Source: Flavobacterium lotistagni (GTDB taxonomy: Bacteria; Bacteroidota; Bacteroidia; Flavobacteriales; Flavobacteriaceae). From it: a DNA stretch of 64,000 nucleotides. Below are positions 48,876-57,371 of the stretch, in pieces (position 1 is the first letter of the stretch; the number at the start of each line of letters is the position of its first letter). The notes beneath the pieces are model-generated. The model was not told the DNA's origin and made no database searches. It saw only the letters and a program-made list of their open reading frames with translations. The DNA lies in the NCBI RefSeq assembly GCF_011392125.1, contig NZ_JAAJBU010000008.1, forward strand, positions 90,076 to 154,075, read 5' to 3'. Position numbers and translations under genes: made by a program.

Positions 48876-49070
48876 TTAAATATTTTTTCTCAAATCATTT
48901 ATGCGGAACAGAATTCCAAACACCTTATCTTCCAAATACTTCAAAATTCGATTTTTGCCCATGATAATGAAATCAAAAAATTGCAATGGTGCGCTTATAA
49001 TGATTGCAAAGCAAAGTACGATGGCGAATAGGTTCAGATAAATTATTTTAAAGCGGTTTTTTAATTTCAT
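48876..49070 (-). CDS. Small membrane protein (64 aa)
   Basis: A 64-residue protein with one hydrophobic helix ('LNLFAIVLCFAIIISAPLQF', residues about 12-31), flanked by basic residues, and a basic C-terminus. No family recognised. It is spaced 9 bp from the upstream gene and belongs to the early operon. Confidence 0.5.
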   Translation of the reverse strand: MKLKNRFKIIYLNLFAIVLCFAIIISAPLQFFDFIIMGKNRILKYLEDKVFGILFRINDLRKNI

Positions 49071-49079
49071 GGCTTGTGT

Positions 49080-49421
49080 TTAGATATTGGTTAGTTTTTG
49101 ATGGATTATATCTGAAATGAACTGCATCGTAATGTGTTGTTCCTGACTTCTTTCTGTTCGCTTCCATTGGCAACAATACAGTAGTATTACTGATTGTGTT
49201 GGGCTGAGGGAAATATTTGCAACTGGCTTTTTGCTTTCAATCTTCGTCCTGAATATGAAAAACATACTTTGCAGGGTGTCAATGACTATAATATCATTGC
49301 AATACTTTTCATAATCCTTGCAATGGGCAATGTTATCGACCTTATGCCGGATAAATTTTAGCAGTTCCGATTGTATTATCTCGATGTCTGCAATTTTGAT
49401 TTTCTTTAATGCTATTTTCAT
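49080..49421 (-). CDS. Helical protein of unknown function (113 aa)
   Basis: A 113-residue soluble protein. It begins 'MKIALKKIKIADIEIIQSEL' and contains 'LLYCCQWKRTERSQEQHITM', with a run of helices. This type of protein is common beside the DnaC-like ATPase in Bacteroidota elements, but no function is assigned. It follows that ATPase by 12 bp. Confidence 0.55.
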   Translation of the reverse strand: MKIALKKIKIADIEIIQSELLKFIRHKVDNIAHCKDYEKYCNDIIVIDTLQSMFFIFRTKIESKKPVANISLSPTQSVILLYCCQWKRTERSQEQHITMQFISDIIHQKLTNI

Positions 49422-49433
49422 GTTGTTGTTTAG

Positions 49434-50039
49434 TTATCGTTTATCTCCAGTATTCTTGTCAAAGGCAATAAGGTTAAGCATTCCCCTTAGTCTTGACCTG
49501 ACTCTGTTACCATAGGCGGTTTCTATTTCAGAAGCGGAAAGGTTGGTCGTTAAATGAGTTTGAACTTTCTTGGCAATGAACAGATCATATCGTGAAAGGA
49601 TAATTTCAGCCATTACATTGCATTCATTACCATAGTATTTCAGGTTTTGCTCAACCCCTAAATCATCGAAGCAATAATTCTTATTTTCACCTTGATTGCC
49701 ACGACTGTAACGGTGTATTACCTCGTAGCCTTCTTTGATAAATTCAAAGCTTATATCCCTACAATTCTTGATATAAAACCGATTGCCCTGCTTAGTAACA
49801 TATTTCATCAAAGCCATTAAGGTTGTCTTTCCGCATCCGACTGGCCCGGACAATAAAATTCCTTTTGTAAGGTCAATTCCGTACAGTTTGGTTTTAGCTT
49901 CATCATTCAAAAAATAGGCTATAAGCTTTGTGATGTTGGTAGTGTCGTGCTCAGCGAAATGAAACTTTTCCCCGTAATCCTGTTTGCCTTTCTTTTCCAA
50001 CCATGTTAGAATCTCCGGATAGTTGTACTGTAAACTCAT
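49434..50039 (-). CDS. DnaC/IstB-like AAA+ ATPase
   Basis: A 201-residue ATPase: Walker A 'GPVGCGKTT' (about residues 50-58) after 'GILLS', Walker B 'YCFDDLG' (about 112-118), and an arginine-finger region 'NRVRSRLRGML' near the C-terminus. The length and motifs fit helicase-loader-type ATPases. It lies 11 bp downstream of the winged-helix replication protein, a typical initiator/loader pair, so it probably recruits the host DnaB to the element's origin. Confidence 0.75.
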   Translation of the reverse strand: MSLQYNYPEILTWLEKKGKQDYGEKFHFAEHDTTNITKLIAYFLNDEAKTKLYGIDLTKGILLSGPVGCGKTTLMALMKYVTKQGNRFYIKNCRDISFEFIKEGYEVIHRYSRGNQGENKNYCFDDLGVEQNLKYYGNECNVMAEIILSRYDLFIAKKVQTHLTTNLSASEIETAYGNRVRSRLRGMLNLIAFDKNTGDKR

Positions 50040-50050
50040 GGTTGAAAATC

Positions 50051-50794
50051 TTACAATGGTTCTGCATAGTCCTTGTCTTCTTCGGTGTTCAAATTATTAG
50101 CCCTTGGTTTTTCTTTGTTTTGAGGCGAATTGATTGAGAATTTGGAAGTGGTCAGCATCCAGTTTCGAGCTGCGGCATTCCAATTTACCATTTCTGTTTT
50201 CCCGCCAATCAACCAACCGTTACTGGTGTAGTAATTGAAAAACCTCTCGGCTTCCAGTTCGGGATAACCCTCGGTTTTGAAATATTCCTTCACCTGTTCC
50301 AGTCCTGGCTTTTCTTTTTTTTTCGCGGAACTTTTTTTTTCTTTTCCTGCGGTATCTAAATAACCATCCTCAGCTAATCCCTCAAAATTTCCTTCAATAG
50401 ATATGTTTTTATTGTTTTTTAATGTTTGTTTATTATTATATATATGCGGTTCATTAACCTGTTCAGCAACCTTACCATTAACTTGTTCAATCATTGGCTT
50501 GCCGCTCGAAAGATTATACATAATGACCTCTGTACCGGAATATGGATTATAGGAGGGTAAATACTCTATAAAACCAAATAATTGCAATTCTCTGATGCAC
50601 TTGTGATATGTGGCTTTTGAAGCAATCCTGCTGGCTTTCATCATTTCATCCCTTGAAATTGTAATCGGGTTTTTAAACCGATTTACATTCCAGCTTTGAA
50701 ACAATGCCAAGTACAAACTGATATGGGTAGGGTAAATAGTCTCTTCATTGGTGATGCAATTAAAAAAACCTGTCAAGTGCTTTATGTAATTCAT
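50051..50794 (-). CDS. Winged-helix replication-initiation-like protein
   Basis: A 247-residue protein. Residues about 15-95 form a winged helix ('LYLALFQSWNVNRFKNPITI', then 'ASRIASKATYHKCIRELQLFGFIEYLPSYNP', residues about 50-85). A Lys-rich linker (about 155-170) is followed by a DnaD-like C-terminal region ('VKEYFKTEGYPELEAERFFNYYTSNGW' region, 'NWNAAARNWML'). The architecture is typical of Bacteroidota plasmid and phage primosome initiators. It starts 14 bp after the excisionase-like gene. Confidence 0.7.
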   Translation of the reverse strand: MNYIKHLTGFFNCITNEETIYPTHISLYLALFQSWNVNRFKNPITISRDEMMKASRIASKATYHKCIRELQLFGFIEYLPSYNPYSGTEVIMYNLSSGKPMIEQVNGKVAEQVNEPHIYNNKQTLKNNKNISIEGNFEGLAEDGYLDTAGKEKKSSAKKKEKPGLEQVKEYFKTEGYPELEAERFFNYYTSNGWLIGGKTEMVNWNAAARNWMLTTSKFSINSPQNKEKPRANNLNTEEDKDYAEPL

Positions 50795-50808
50795 GCTATA
50801 GGATTACA

Positions 50809-51093
50809 TTACTTGAAAAGCGTTGGTACTGGTTTGACGTTACCATTCAGAACTTTTTCAATGTCCGAATAGTTATAATACATAATACCTCCAATTTTGG
50901 TAAAGGTGAGTGTACCATTAATGCGGAGATTTTGCAAAGTACCGGGGGAAATGTTCAGCAATTTTCTGACTTCATTAGATTTAAGCCATTGTTTTACTTG
51001 CTGTGGTTTTGACTGGATGATTTCTTTTAAATCATTCAGTAGAAGACTCCTAAATTCATTTAGGTCTTCACGTGTAATTACTTCTATAGCCAT
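50809..51093 (-). CDS. Excisionase-family helix-turn-helix protein
   Basis: A 94-residue MerR/Xis-like protein: 'WLKSNEVRKLLNISPGTLQNLRINGTLTFTKIGGIMYYNYSDIEKVL' (too long for one motif; residues about 38-84) is the HTH_17 winged helix with the usual 'KIGG..YY' wing. In Bacteroidota integrative elements such genes are often excision cofactors or regulators beside RteC. It is the first gene of the early transcript and lies 90 bp from the RteC gene. Confidence 0.75.
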   Translation of the reverse strand: MAIEVITREDLNEFRSLLLNDLKEIIQSKPQQVKQWLKSNEVRKLLNISPGTLQNLRINGTLTFTKIGGIMYYNYSDIEKVLNGNVKPVPTLFK

Positions 51094-51147
51094 AACATAA
51101 ATTTTAGTTCGTTATAGCGCAAAATTGTTCGATTTAGAGCAGTTTGT

Positions 51148-51172
51148 TTCACAACGGGGATGGAGTTGTGAA
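51148..51172. promoter_or_regulatory. Inverted repeat TTCACAAC...GTTGTGAA between excisionase and RteC genes
   Basis: Perfect 8-bp arms (51148-51155 and 51165-51172) separated by 9 bp. It lies 55-79 bp upstream of the excisionase-like start and close to the RteC stop, a likely operator for the early transcript. Confidence 0.55.
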
Positions 51173-51182
51173 CGATTTTCAT

Positions 51183-52031
51183 TTAAACAATATCATCTGC
51201 GTTGTCCATTCTTTTCATGAGTGTTTCATTTAATGAAATTAAGAATTTAGTCCTATCGTTTTTCCTTGCCCGAATTTCAAGGAATGTGCGACGGAATTGC
51301 CCTAAATCAACATCGAAAATATGTTCAAAATATTCTGCTATATCTTTCAAATCAACAGCACCATTATTAAATGTTCCTTCCGAATGAAGAGCGTATAACA
51401 ATTCTGTTAGTGCTACTTTTGAGCCAGTCCAAGTCATTTTTATGTTCGGTTTGCGTTGTGATTTTTCCGAAATATCTTTATTATCAATCATAATTAATTG
51501 ATTTTCCAAGTATAACTGGATTAAGTCATTTGCTAATATTTTAGCAACTTTGAAATCGTGAGAGGTTGAAAAGTTTCTATCTGTTTCAAAATAGTAACTG
51601 TCTAAAGACATCTTTATATCAAATTTGCCTCGCAAGAAGTATTTATAATCTAAGTAACTACTACCTGAACGATAGTATTTATAAAAGTCTAGTTCGTTAT
51701 CAAAAAATGACTTCAATTTGATGAGCTCATTATTATAATATTTCTTCAAAATACGACTTCCACCATTGGGCTTTTTCATTTCAATTTTGAAAATCACATT
51801 ATAGTAAATCAGTTTTGAAGTAAACTGTGGTTTAATTTCTTTGAAAAATTGTATTTCTTCAGTTTCTGTTTTAAAACTTTGTTTGGAAACGATTGATTTT
51901 AAGTTATTAATCGTTTTTAAAATAATATCTATGGCGCTTTCACAGCGTATCAATAAATTATCAATCTCTATATCAATAAAACTTAATTGGTCGTTAAGTT
52001 CAGTAAGCAACTTAGGTATTTTGGGGTTCAC
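51183..52031 (-). CDS. rteC: RteC-domain protein
   Basis: A 282-residue protein resembling RteC of Bacteroides conjugative transposons across its length, with the conserved C-terminal part 'WTGSKVALTELLYALHSEGTFN' (about residues 207-228) and 'IAEYFEHIFDVDLGQFRRTFLEIRARKNDRTKFL' (the last about 45 residues). In CTnDOT, RteC activates excision genes through an operator upstream of them. Here it is directly upstream of the excisionase-like gene on the same strand. Whether it responds to any inducer is unknown. Confidence 0.8.
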   Translation of the reverse strand: MNPKIPKLLTELNDQLSFIDIEIDNLLIRCESAIDIILKTINNLKSIVSKQSFKTETEEIQFFKEIKPQFTSKLIYYNVIFKIEMKKPNGGSRILKKYYNNELIKLKSFFDNELDFYKYYRSGSSYLDYKYFLRGKFDIKMSLDSYYFETDRNFSTSHDFKVAKILANDLIQLYLENQLIMIDNKDISEKSQRKPNIKMTWTGSKVALTELLYALHSEGTFNNGAVDLKDIAEYFEHIFDVDLGQFRRTFLEIRARKNDRTKFLISLNETLMKRMDNADDIV

Positions 52032-52337
52032 TACATTAAGATATTTTATGTCATGGTTCGCCTAATTATCATTAATTTAAAACTCTATAAATCAAAAAAA
52101 ACAAAAGGCGAACATTATAATTTGTCCGCCTTAAGTCGTCAGCAAGAATAGTAATTAAAATATAATTTGAGCGGTTATTCTATATTTTGGAATGTCTCCT
52201 GTGTTAAGATTAGTATGTCTCATTTTAATAGATACTGGATTCTTGGGTCGTTACAGGATGAAGGCTGATTGAAGTATAAACAATTATAACTTCAATCAGC
52301 CCCCCATTTCCAAACTTCCTAAAAGAAAATATTGTAT
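52032..52337. other. Gene-free stretch with two hairpins between RteC and NmrA-like genes
   Basis: About 306 bp without a gene. It holds a minus-strand intrinsic terminator at 52093-52132 (AAGGCG/CGCCTT stem, then T-rich tail) and a 13-bp perfect inverted repeat at 52263-52301 (GGCTGATTGAAGT/ACTTCAATCAGCC) close to the NmrA stop. The RteC promoter should lie between 52032 and 52092. Confidence 0.6.
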
Positions 52338-53231
52338 TTACTCATTGTAAACCTGCGCCAAAATCGGAACAAAAGATTCAAATGAAGATTTTGCTGTAGT
52401 TTTTGCAGTACGCTGCTGTTGCGGTTTTAGTTTGCCGTCATTGAATGCTTCACCCATTTTTGCAAGTAAGTGTGCTACTTCCGAAGATATGCCAGCATTA
52501 GCTAAGCCAGTGACATAATCTTCTTCAGTAAATAGCAGGTAAGGTAAATCCGGTTTGCCAATCGCCTTTCCGATTAAGGTTGTTGCCTCACTCATTGTCA
52601 TTGGAGATTCTGAGAGGTATTCTCGTATTTCAACACCATTAAAATTTCCATTCATGAGTTCATTTGCAGCTAAAACCCCTATATCAGTAGTGGAAGTCAT
52701 ATACACGGGTAAATCTGGGCTATGTACTCCACCATTAATACCTGTATACTTAATCAAAGGTAAAGAACCAAAAAAGTTATTAAAGAAAAATCCGGCTCTA
52801 ATGATTAATTGATCGGCATTTGTTTGGGCTAAGTATTTCTCAAGAGTGTGCAATCCAACTATTAATCCTGTTCCAGATTCTTTGTCCGCACCTAAACCAG
52901 AGAGAACTACCAAGCGATTTACACCTGAATTCTCTACTGCAATTTTTAAAGCACTTGCGACTTGCTTGTAGTCACCGATTGGATCAGTACTTGTATAATC
53001 TGGTGGAATCATTGCGTAAACGCCATCAGCTCCTTTAAACGCATTGATTAGAAAGTCTGCATCTTTTGCATCTCCAACGAATATTTCTGCGCCACGGTCA
53101 GCATATTTCGATAATTTTGAGGCTGAACGGCCAATTACCCGCACGTTATAACCATTGTCAAGCAAGGTGTCAGCGACAATACTTCCTGTATTACCTGTTG
53201 CACCCATAACTGTAAAAATTTTATTTGTCAT
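52338..53231 (-). CDS. NmrA-like NAD(P)-binding protein
   Basis: A 297-residue atypical SDR. 'VMGATGNTGSIV' (8-19) is the extended Rossmann motif of NmrA/QOR2-type proteins, and 'RLVVLSGLGADKESG' lies in the expected middle position. The family binds NAD(P) and either reduces quinone-like substrates or acts as a redox sensor. It is downstream of the Old Yellow Enzyme gene by 37 bp and is therefore part of the electrophile/redox cargo. Substrate unknown. Confidence 0.8.
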   Translation of the reverse strand: MTNKIFTVMGATGNTGSIVADTLLDNGYNVRVIGRSASKLSKYADRGAEIFVGDAKDADFLINAFKGADGVYAMIPPDYTSTDPIGDYKQVASALKIAVENSGVNRLVVLSGLGADKESGTGLIVGLHTLEKYLAQTNADQLIIRAGFFFNNFFGSLPLIKYTGINGGVHSPDLPVYMTSTTDIGVLAANELMNGNFNGVEIREYLSESPMTMSEATTLIGKAIGKPDLPYLLFTEEDYVTGLANAGISSEVAHLLAKMGEAFNDGKLKPQQQRTAKTTAKSSFESFVPILAQVYNE

Positions 53232-53268
53232 TTTTTTTAATTTTAAAGTTTTAGTAAATTTTTTAAAT

Positions 53269-54354
53269 CTATTTCAGTGTTGGATAGTCAAGATATCCTA
53301 TCTCATTTCCACCGTAGAAAGTTTCAGTATCAGGCACGTTTAAATTTGCACTTTCTTTAAACCGTCTAACCAGATCTGGATTTGCAATAAACAATTCGCC
53401 AAATGAGACCAGATCCGCAACGCCATCGAGAATAGCCTGATTTGCGGTATCACGTGTAAATCCACGATTAATGATGTAGGTACCGTGATAAAATTTGCGG
53501 TAACGTCTTGCATTATTTAAAACGACTTCGATAGGTTGCAGGTCTTGCGCCTCTCCGTATCCACCGATATGAACGTATGCCAAATTGTATTCATTAAGTT
53601 TGTGTATTACATATTCGTATAAAGTTGTTTGGTCGTCATCCAATTCAATTCCAAACATTCCCCGAAACGCGGGAGCGAGTTTAATTCCTATTTTAATACC
53701 TGGTATTCTCTTCTGGATCGCATCCAAAACTTCAAATAGAAATCTCGCTCTGTTCTCGACTGTACCACCGTAATTATCTTCTCTTTGATTTGCGCACTTC
53801 GCAAAAAACTGATGAAACAAGTATCCATTTGCACAATGCAGTTCTATACCATCAAATCCTGCTTCTATGGCATTTGACGCAGCAACCGCAAAGTCCTCAA
53901 TAGTTTCGTTAATATCTTCAATTGTCATGGCTTTTGGTGTAACGGTATCCTGAAAACCATTTTGTGTGTAAGACCAAAAATTGGCGTTAATTGCAGAAGG
54001 TCCTAAGGGCAAACTGCCATTCAGCAAATCGGGATGAGAAATTCTGCCGCAATGCCAAAGTTGTGCGTAAATTAGTCCGCCTTCTTGATGAACAGCAGAT
54101 GTCACCTTTTTCCAACTGGTAGTCTGTGGAGAAGTCCATATTCCAGGAACAAAAGCATAACCTATAGAGGTCGGACTTATATTTATACCTTCTGAAATAA
54201 TTAATCCTGCAGTTGCTCTCTGTCTGTAATATTCAGCCATCATATCGGTTGCAAGATGATTAGAATTGTCAGATCTGTTTCGAGTCATAGGGCTCATGAT
54301 AACTCGATTTTTTAAATCCAGTTTATCTGTTTTGTATGGTTCTAATAGCTTCAT
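53269..54354 (-). CDS. Old Yellow Enzyme-family alkene reductase
   Basis: A 361-residue FMN TIM-barrel reductase of the NemA/OYE class. 'LKNRVIMSPMTRNRSD' is the N-terminal flavin-binding signature, 'HCGRISHPD' and 'IELHCANGYLFHQFF' (the His/Asn-type substrate pair replaced by His-Ala-Asn order 'HCAN'), 'DNYGGTVENRARF' and 'VSFGELFIANPDL' complete the family pattern. It reduces activated C=C bonds such as enones and nitroalkenes with NAD(P)H. A copy of the HxlR-type operator lies 51-87 bp upstream, so it is probably induced by electrophiles through the HxlR protein. Confidence 0.85.
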   Translation of the reverse strand: MKLLEPYKTDKLDLKNRVIMSPMTRNRSDNSNHLATDMMAEYYRQRATAGLIISEGINISPTSIGYAFVPGIWTSPQTTSWKKVTSAVHQEGGLIYAQLWHCGRISHPDLLNGSLPLGPSAINANFWSYTQNGFQDTVTPKAMTIEDINETIEDFAVAASNAIEAGFDGIELHCANGYLFHQFFAKCANQREDNYGGTVENRARFLFEVLDAIQKRIPGIKIGIKLAPAFRGMFGIELDDDQTTLYEYVIHKLNEYNLAYVHIGGYGEAQDLQPIEVVLNNARRYRKFYHGTYIINRGFTRDTANQAILDGVADLVSFGELFIANPDLVRRFKESANLNVPDTETFYGGNEIGYLDYPTLK

Positions 54355-54404
54355 TGTTTTTTATATTTTATGATTATTTAGAAGGCAAAGTTATACTAAC
54401 TTGA

Positions 54405-54441
54405 CTTCTTAAAATATAGTCCTATACTTTTGTATAGTAGG
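54405..54441. promoter_or_regulatory. HxlR-type operator, copy 1 (upstream of Old Yellow Enzyme gene)
   Basis: 37 bp identical to 55380-55416. The core is the palindrome CTATAC-TTTT-GTATAG. It lies 51 bp upstream of the OYE start. The same element before two transcription units next to an HxlR gene makes it a convincing regulator site. Confidence 0.75.
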
Positions 54442-54468
54442 TTAGATATGAATAATAGAAGCCATATT

Positions 54469-55332
54469 CTATTTCAATAGATCACCCATGCCATAGTCAC
54501 GCAGCATTGTTTGATGCTGTACTTGTACTGCATCATTTGATGCTTTTATTATATGCCCTGTAACGTGATCCACCACAGTACGTAATGGTCTTTGTCCCTT
54601 TGGCGTGTTTATCAAATTTACTATAGCATCGGCTACATCTTGTGGATTGGGCTTTACCGTCTCAAGCAACTGCGTTAATCCTGCCTCCATTTGTTCAGGT
54701 ATTTGAAGTAATGAACCATAGCCATCATTGACACCTAAATCAGAACCGGTTCGCACTTTTCCAAAAATGTCGGTAGGGTATGCGCCCGGTTCTACCACTG
54801 TCACATCTATTCCTAAAGATTTCACTTCATAATGTAAGCCTTCACTCAAACCCTCCAAGCCGAATTTTGCTGCACTATATACAGTCATAAAAGGGAACGA
54901 AAGTCTTCCGGAACCACTGGATACATTTACAATCAAACCTTCTTCTTGCTTCCTCATATATGGTAGTGCCAATTTTATCAACCTCCAATAAGCTATTACA
55001 TGTACATCAAGCATATCCTGCACATCTTTGGTGGTAAAGCTTTCAGCCACCCCGTATGCTGCATAACCAGCATTGTTTACCAACACATCAATCTTCCCTT
55101 CTTTAGAAATTATTTCACCAAAGACTTTTTGTACATTCTCCTCATTGGTAAGCTCTACATCTACTACTGTAATGTTTTCAACCGCAGATAATGCTTTTGC
55201 TTTGTCTGCATTCTTATCATTTGTGTCTCTCATGGTAGCATACACTTTATGTCCTAATGCAGCTACGCTTTTTGCCGTTAGCCATCCAAAGCCACTGTTT
55301 GTTCCTGTAATCAATACAATTTTTTTAGTCAT
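54469..55332 (-). CDS. Short-chain dehydrogenase/reductase
   Basis: A 287-residue classical SDR. 'TGTNSGFG' (9-16) is the cofactor motif, 'NNAG' appears near residue 85, and the active site is intact: Ser in 'VNVSSGSGRLS' and 'YSAAK' (Tyr-x-x-x-Lys) about 15 residues later. It has the 'RVFEP..YPTDIFG' type C-terminus of SDRs acting on hydrophobic substrates. Read divergently from the HxlR gene across a 104-bp gap that contains operator copy 2. Confidence 0.85.
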   Translation of the reverse strand: MTKKIVLITGTNSGFGWLTAKSVAALGHKVYATMRDTNDKNADKAKALSAVENITVVDVELTNEENVQKVFGEIISKEGKIDVLVNNAGYAAYGVAESFTTKDVQDMLDVHVIAYWRLIKLALPYMRKQEEGLIVNVSSGSGRLSFPFMTVYSAAKFGLEGLSEGLHYEVKSLGIDVTVVEPGAYPTDIFGKVRTGSDLGVNDGYGSLLQIPEQMEAGLTQLLETVKPNPQDVADAIVNLINTPKGQRPLRTVVDHVTGHIIKASNDAVQVQHQTMLRDYGMGDLLK

Positions 55333-55379
55333 TTTTTTATGTGTTTAAATTTTTACACTACAATATTATACTATCTTTG

Positions 55380-55416
55380 CTTCTTAAAATATAGTCCTAT
55401 ACTTTTGTATAGTAGG
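55380..55416. promoter_or_regulatory. HxlR-type operator/promoter, copy 2 (SDR-hxlR divergent region)
   Basis: Identical 37-bp copy of 54405-54441. On the plus strand the loop of the palindrome contains TACTTTTG, a match to the Bacteroidota -7 box, with TTG about 20 bp upstream, 29 bp before the HxlR start. The regulator would block its own promoter and probably that of the SDR gene. Confidence 0.75.
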
Positions 55417-55436
55417 ATTCGAAAAAAGGTTTTGAT

Positions 55437-55844
55437 ATGACTAAAAATGATACTAGTAGAAAGCCGACTCCAAAAGAAATTAAATCTTGTCCAGAGTTAT
55501 ATGTGTTGGCGTTAAATGATACAATTAATGTATTCAGCGGCAAGTGGAAATTTGCAATTTTAAGCTCAATAACATTTGGAAAGCAGCGATATACGGATAT
55601 TCAAAACAATATCCCCAAAATAACCCCCCGTATGCTAAGCAAGGAACTCAAAGATTTGGAAATGAATGGTATGATAACAAGAATTGTGCATAATACAATT
55701 CCTGTTATCATCGAATACAAACTGACAAAATCAGGAGAATCAATTAAAGAAGTGATTGAAAAAATGGTTGATTGGGGTATTACACACAGAAAACAATTTT
55801 TTGAAAATTATGATTATAGCAAAATAGATTATAAACATAAATGA
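55437..55844 (+). CDS. HxlR family transcriptional regulator
   Basis: A 135-residue winged-helix regulator. 'GKWKFAILSSITFGKQRYTDIQNNIPKITPRMLSKELKDLEMNGMI' (residues about 36-81, quoted only in outline here) is the HxlR-type domain, and a single N-terminal Cys22 ('KSCPELYVL') matches the redox- or electrophile-sensing Cys seen in HypR/QorR-type members. It is divergent from the SDR gene and convergent with the integrase gene, 3 bp apart. It probably senses quinones or other electrophiles and derepresses the OYE and SDR units. Confidence 0.85.
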   Translation: MTKNDTSRKPTPKEIKSCPELYVLALNDTINVFSGKWKFAILSSITFGKQRYTDIQNNIPKITPRMLSKELKDLEMNGMITRIVHNTIPVIIEYKLTKSGESIKEVIEKMVDWGITHRKQFFENYDYSKIDYKHK

Positions 55845-55847
55845 TGT

Positions 55848-57095
55848 TTATGCTTTTTTCACTGAAGATGAGTATTTCACTACAGGCATAAATTTATCCT
55901 TCAATTTTTTCATATCCTCACTTACTTTTCTGTCCAAAACTTTGGCATAATGCTGAGTTGTTCTCAAATTCTTATGCCCAAGCATCTTGCTGACACTTTC
56001 AATCGGAACACCATTTGTTAGCGTTACCGTAGTTGCAAAAGAGTGTCGGGCGATATGGAAAGTCAATTCCTTATCAATTTTGCATATCCCCGCAATTTCC
56101 TTTAAATAAGCATTCATTTTTTGATTTGATAGGATAGGGAGTAGTTTATCTTCTCCTAAACATTGAGGGTGATTTTCGTATTTATCGATAATCATTTGCG
56201 TAACGGGAAGAATTGGAATTTTTGATGCGCTCTCTGTTTTCTGACGATGTGTAAAAATCCATTTTTCGCCATCAATACCAATACTTATGTGTGATTTGGT
56301 TAGGTTCTTCACATCAATGTATGCAAGACCTGTAAAACAGCTAAAAAGAAATATGTCTCTAACAAGCGAAAGCCTATCGTTCTTTAAATCCTTTTCAGTA
56401 ATGACTTGAATTTCATCTTCGGTTAAATAAACTCGTTCAACCTCTTTCACTTTCGATTTATAATTAGCAAATGGGTTTTTCTCCAACCAATCATTGGCTA
56501 AACAAATCTTGATTATTTTGCTGAAATTCTTAATGTATTTGACTGCCGTATTATTGGCACAGTTTCTAACGCTTCTTAAATAAAATTCATAATCAGAAAT
56601 GAAAGCATGATTTATCTTTGTGATTTCAATATCTGACACATTGTATTTCCATTCCAAAAATTCAATCGTATGCTTTAAAGAAGTGGTGTAGCGTTCTAAT
56701 GTTCCGGGAGCATATTCTTTTCCCACCAATTCCTTTATCTTATTGTTATGGTCTTGAAAAATGGGTACGAGCATACGTTGTTTTTCATCAGAGCCAAAAA
56801 GCAATTCTTTAAAATTCTCAATACTTAGATTTTCATTTTTATGGATTAACTCCATTTGTATATCCAATACTTTGGATTTTATTACATCAAGATAACTATT
56901 TATTGAACGGGCTTCTTCAGTTGTACCTTTCACTTTGGACGCTTCAGACGACCATCGGGAAGGTTCTATAAATTTCTTAGTGCTGAATTCGGTTCTGATT
57001 CCATCTACAGTAAGACGGACATAAATTGGAAATTGCCCTTTGGCATTCGCCTTGGTGGATTTTGCATAAAAATGCAGGTTTACTTTCGCTTTCAT
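55848..57095 (-). CDS. Tyrosine recombinase / integrase
   Basis: A 415-residue integrase: arm-DNA-binding domain (residues about 1-95), SAM-like core-binding domain (about 110-210), and catalytic domain. Visible catalytic residues are 'HIARHSF' (His-x-x-Arg, near residue 347), 'GHKNLRTTQHYAKV' (second His and the nucleophilic Tyr near 383). The first catalytic Arg is missing: the box reads 'TGLAYIDV' where most recombinases have 'TGLR', as in the IntDOT-like Bacteroidota subgroup. It lies about 280 bp from attR and is convergent with the HxlR gene. Confidence 0.85.
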   Translation of the reverse strand: MKAKVNLHFYAKSTKANAKGQFPIYVRLTVDGIRTEFSTKKFIEPSRWSSEASKVKGTTEEARSINSYLDVIKSKVLDIQMELIHKNENLSIENFKELLFGSDEKQRMLVPIFQDHNNKIKELVGKEYAPGTLERYTTSLKHTIEFLEWKYNVSDIEITKINHAFISDYEFYLRSVRNCANNTAVKYIKNFSKIIKICLANDWLEKNPFANYKSKVKEVERVYLTEDEIQVITEKDLKNDRLSLVRDIFLFSCFTGLAYIDVKNLTKSHISIGIDGEKWIFTHRQKTESASKIPILPVTQMIIDKYENHPQCLGEDKLLPILSNQKMNAYLKEIAGICKIDKELTFHIARHSFATTVTLTNGVPIESVSKMLGHKNLRTTQHYAKVLDRKVSEDMKKLKDKFMPVVKYSSSVKKA

Positions 57096-57210
57096 TTTAC
57101 TGACTGGTTAATTATTCTTCAAGTTAAATTCCAATCCCAAGCCAAACAAGATGTTTACTGAATGAACAAGCTATTTAATTCATTCGCAAACCCAATGTTT
57201 GCAAGGGTTA

Positions 57211-57268
57211 AGGGATTTTAGCGAGACCCTAGATTTCTAGTTTTTGTCAGGGTCTCGATTTAGTCCCT
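57211..57268. repeat. Right arm-type sites forming a 20-bp inverted repeat
   Basis: Arms 57211-57230 and 57249-57268 match as inverted copies at about 16 of 20 positions (cores AGCGAGACCCT and AGGGTCTCGAT) with an 18-nt spacer. The left arm contains AGCGAGACCCTAG, the exact reverse complement of 25866-25878 at the other end of the element. Likely binding sites of the integrase arm domain. Confidence 0.65.
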
Positions 57269-57313
57269 TTAGCGATAAGATTTGATGATAAATTTTGAAA
57301 GTCTGTAAAAGCA

Positions 57314-57348
57314 AAAACCCCCGAAAATCATAGGATTTCGGGGGTTTT
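57314..57348. terminator. Bidirectional intrinsic terminator beside attR
   Basis: A 13-bp perfect stem (57314-57326 with 57336-57348, 9-nt loop) with A-run on one side and T-run on the other. It replaces the tRNA terminator that the insertion displaced and insulates the two elements. Confidence 0.8.
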
Positions 57349-57371
57349 GATACCATTTAGGATTTTTATCA

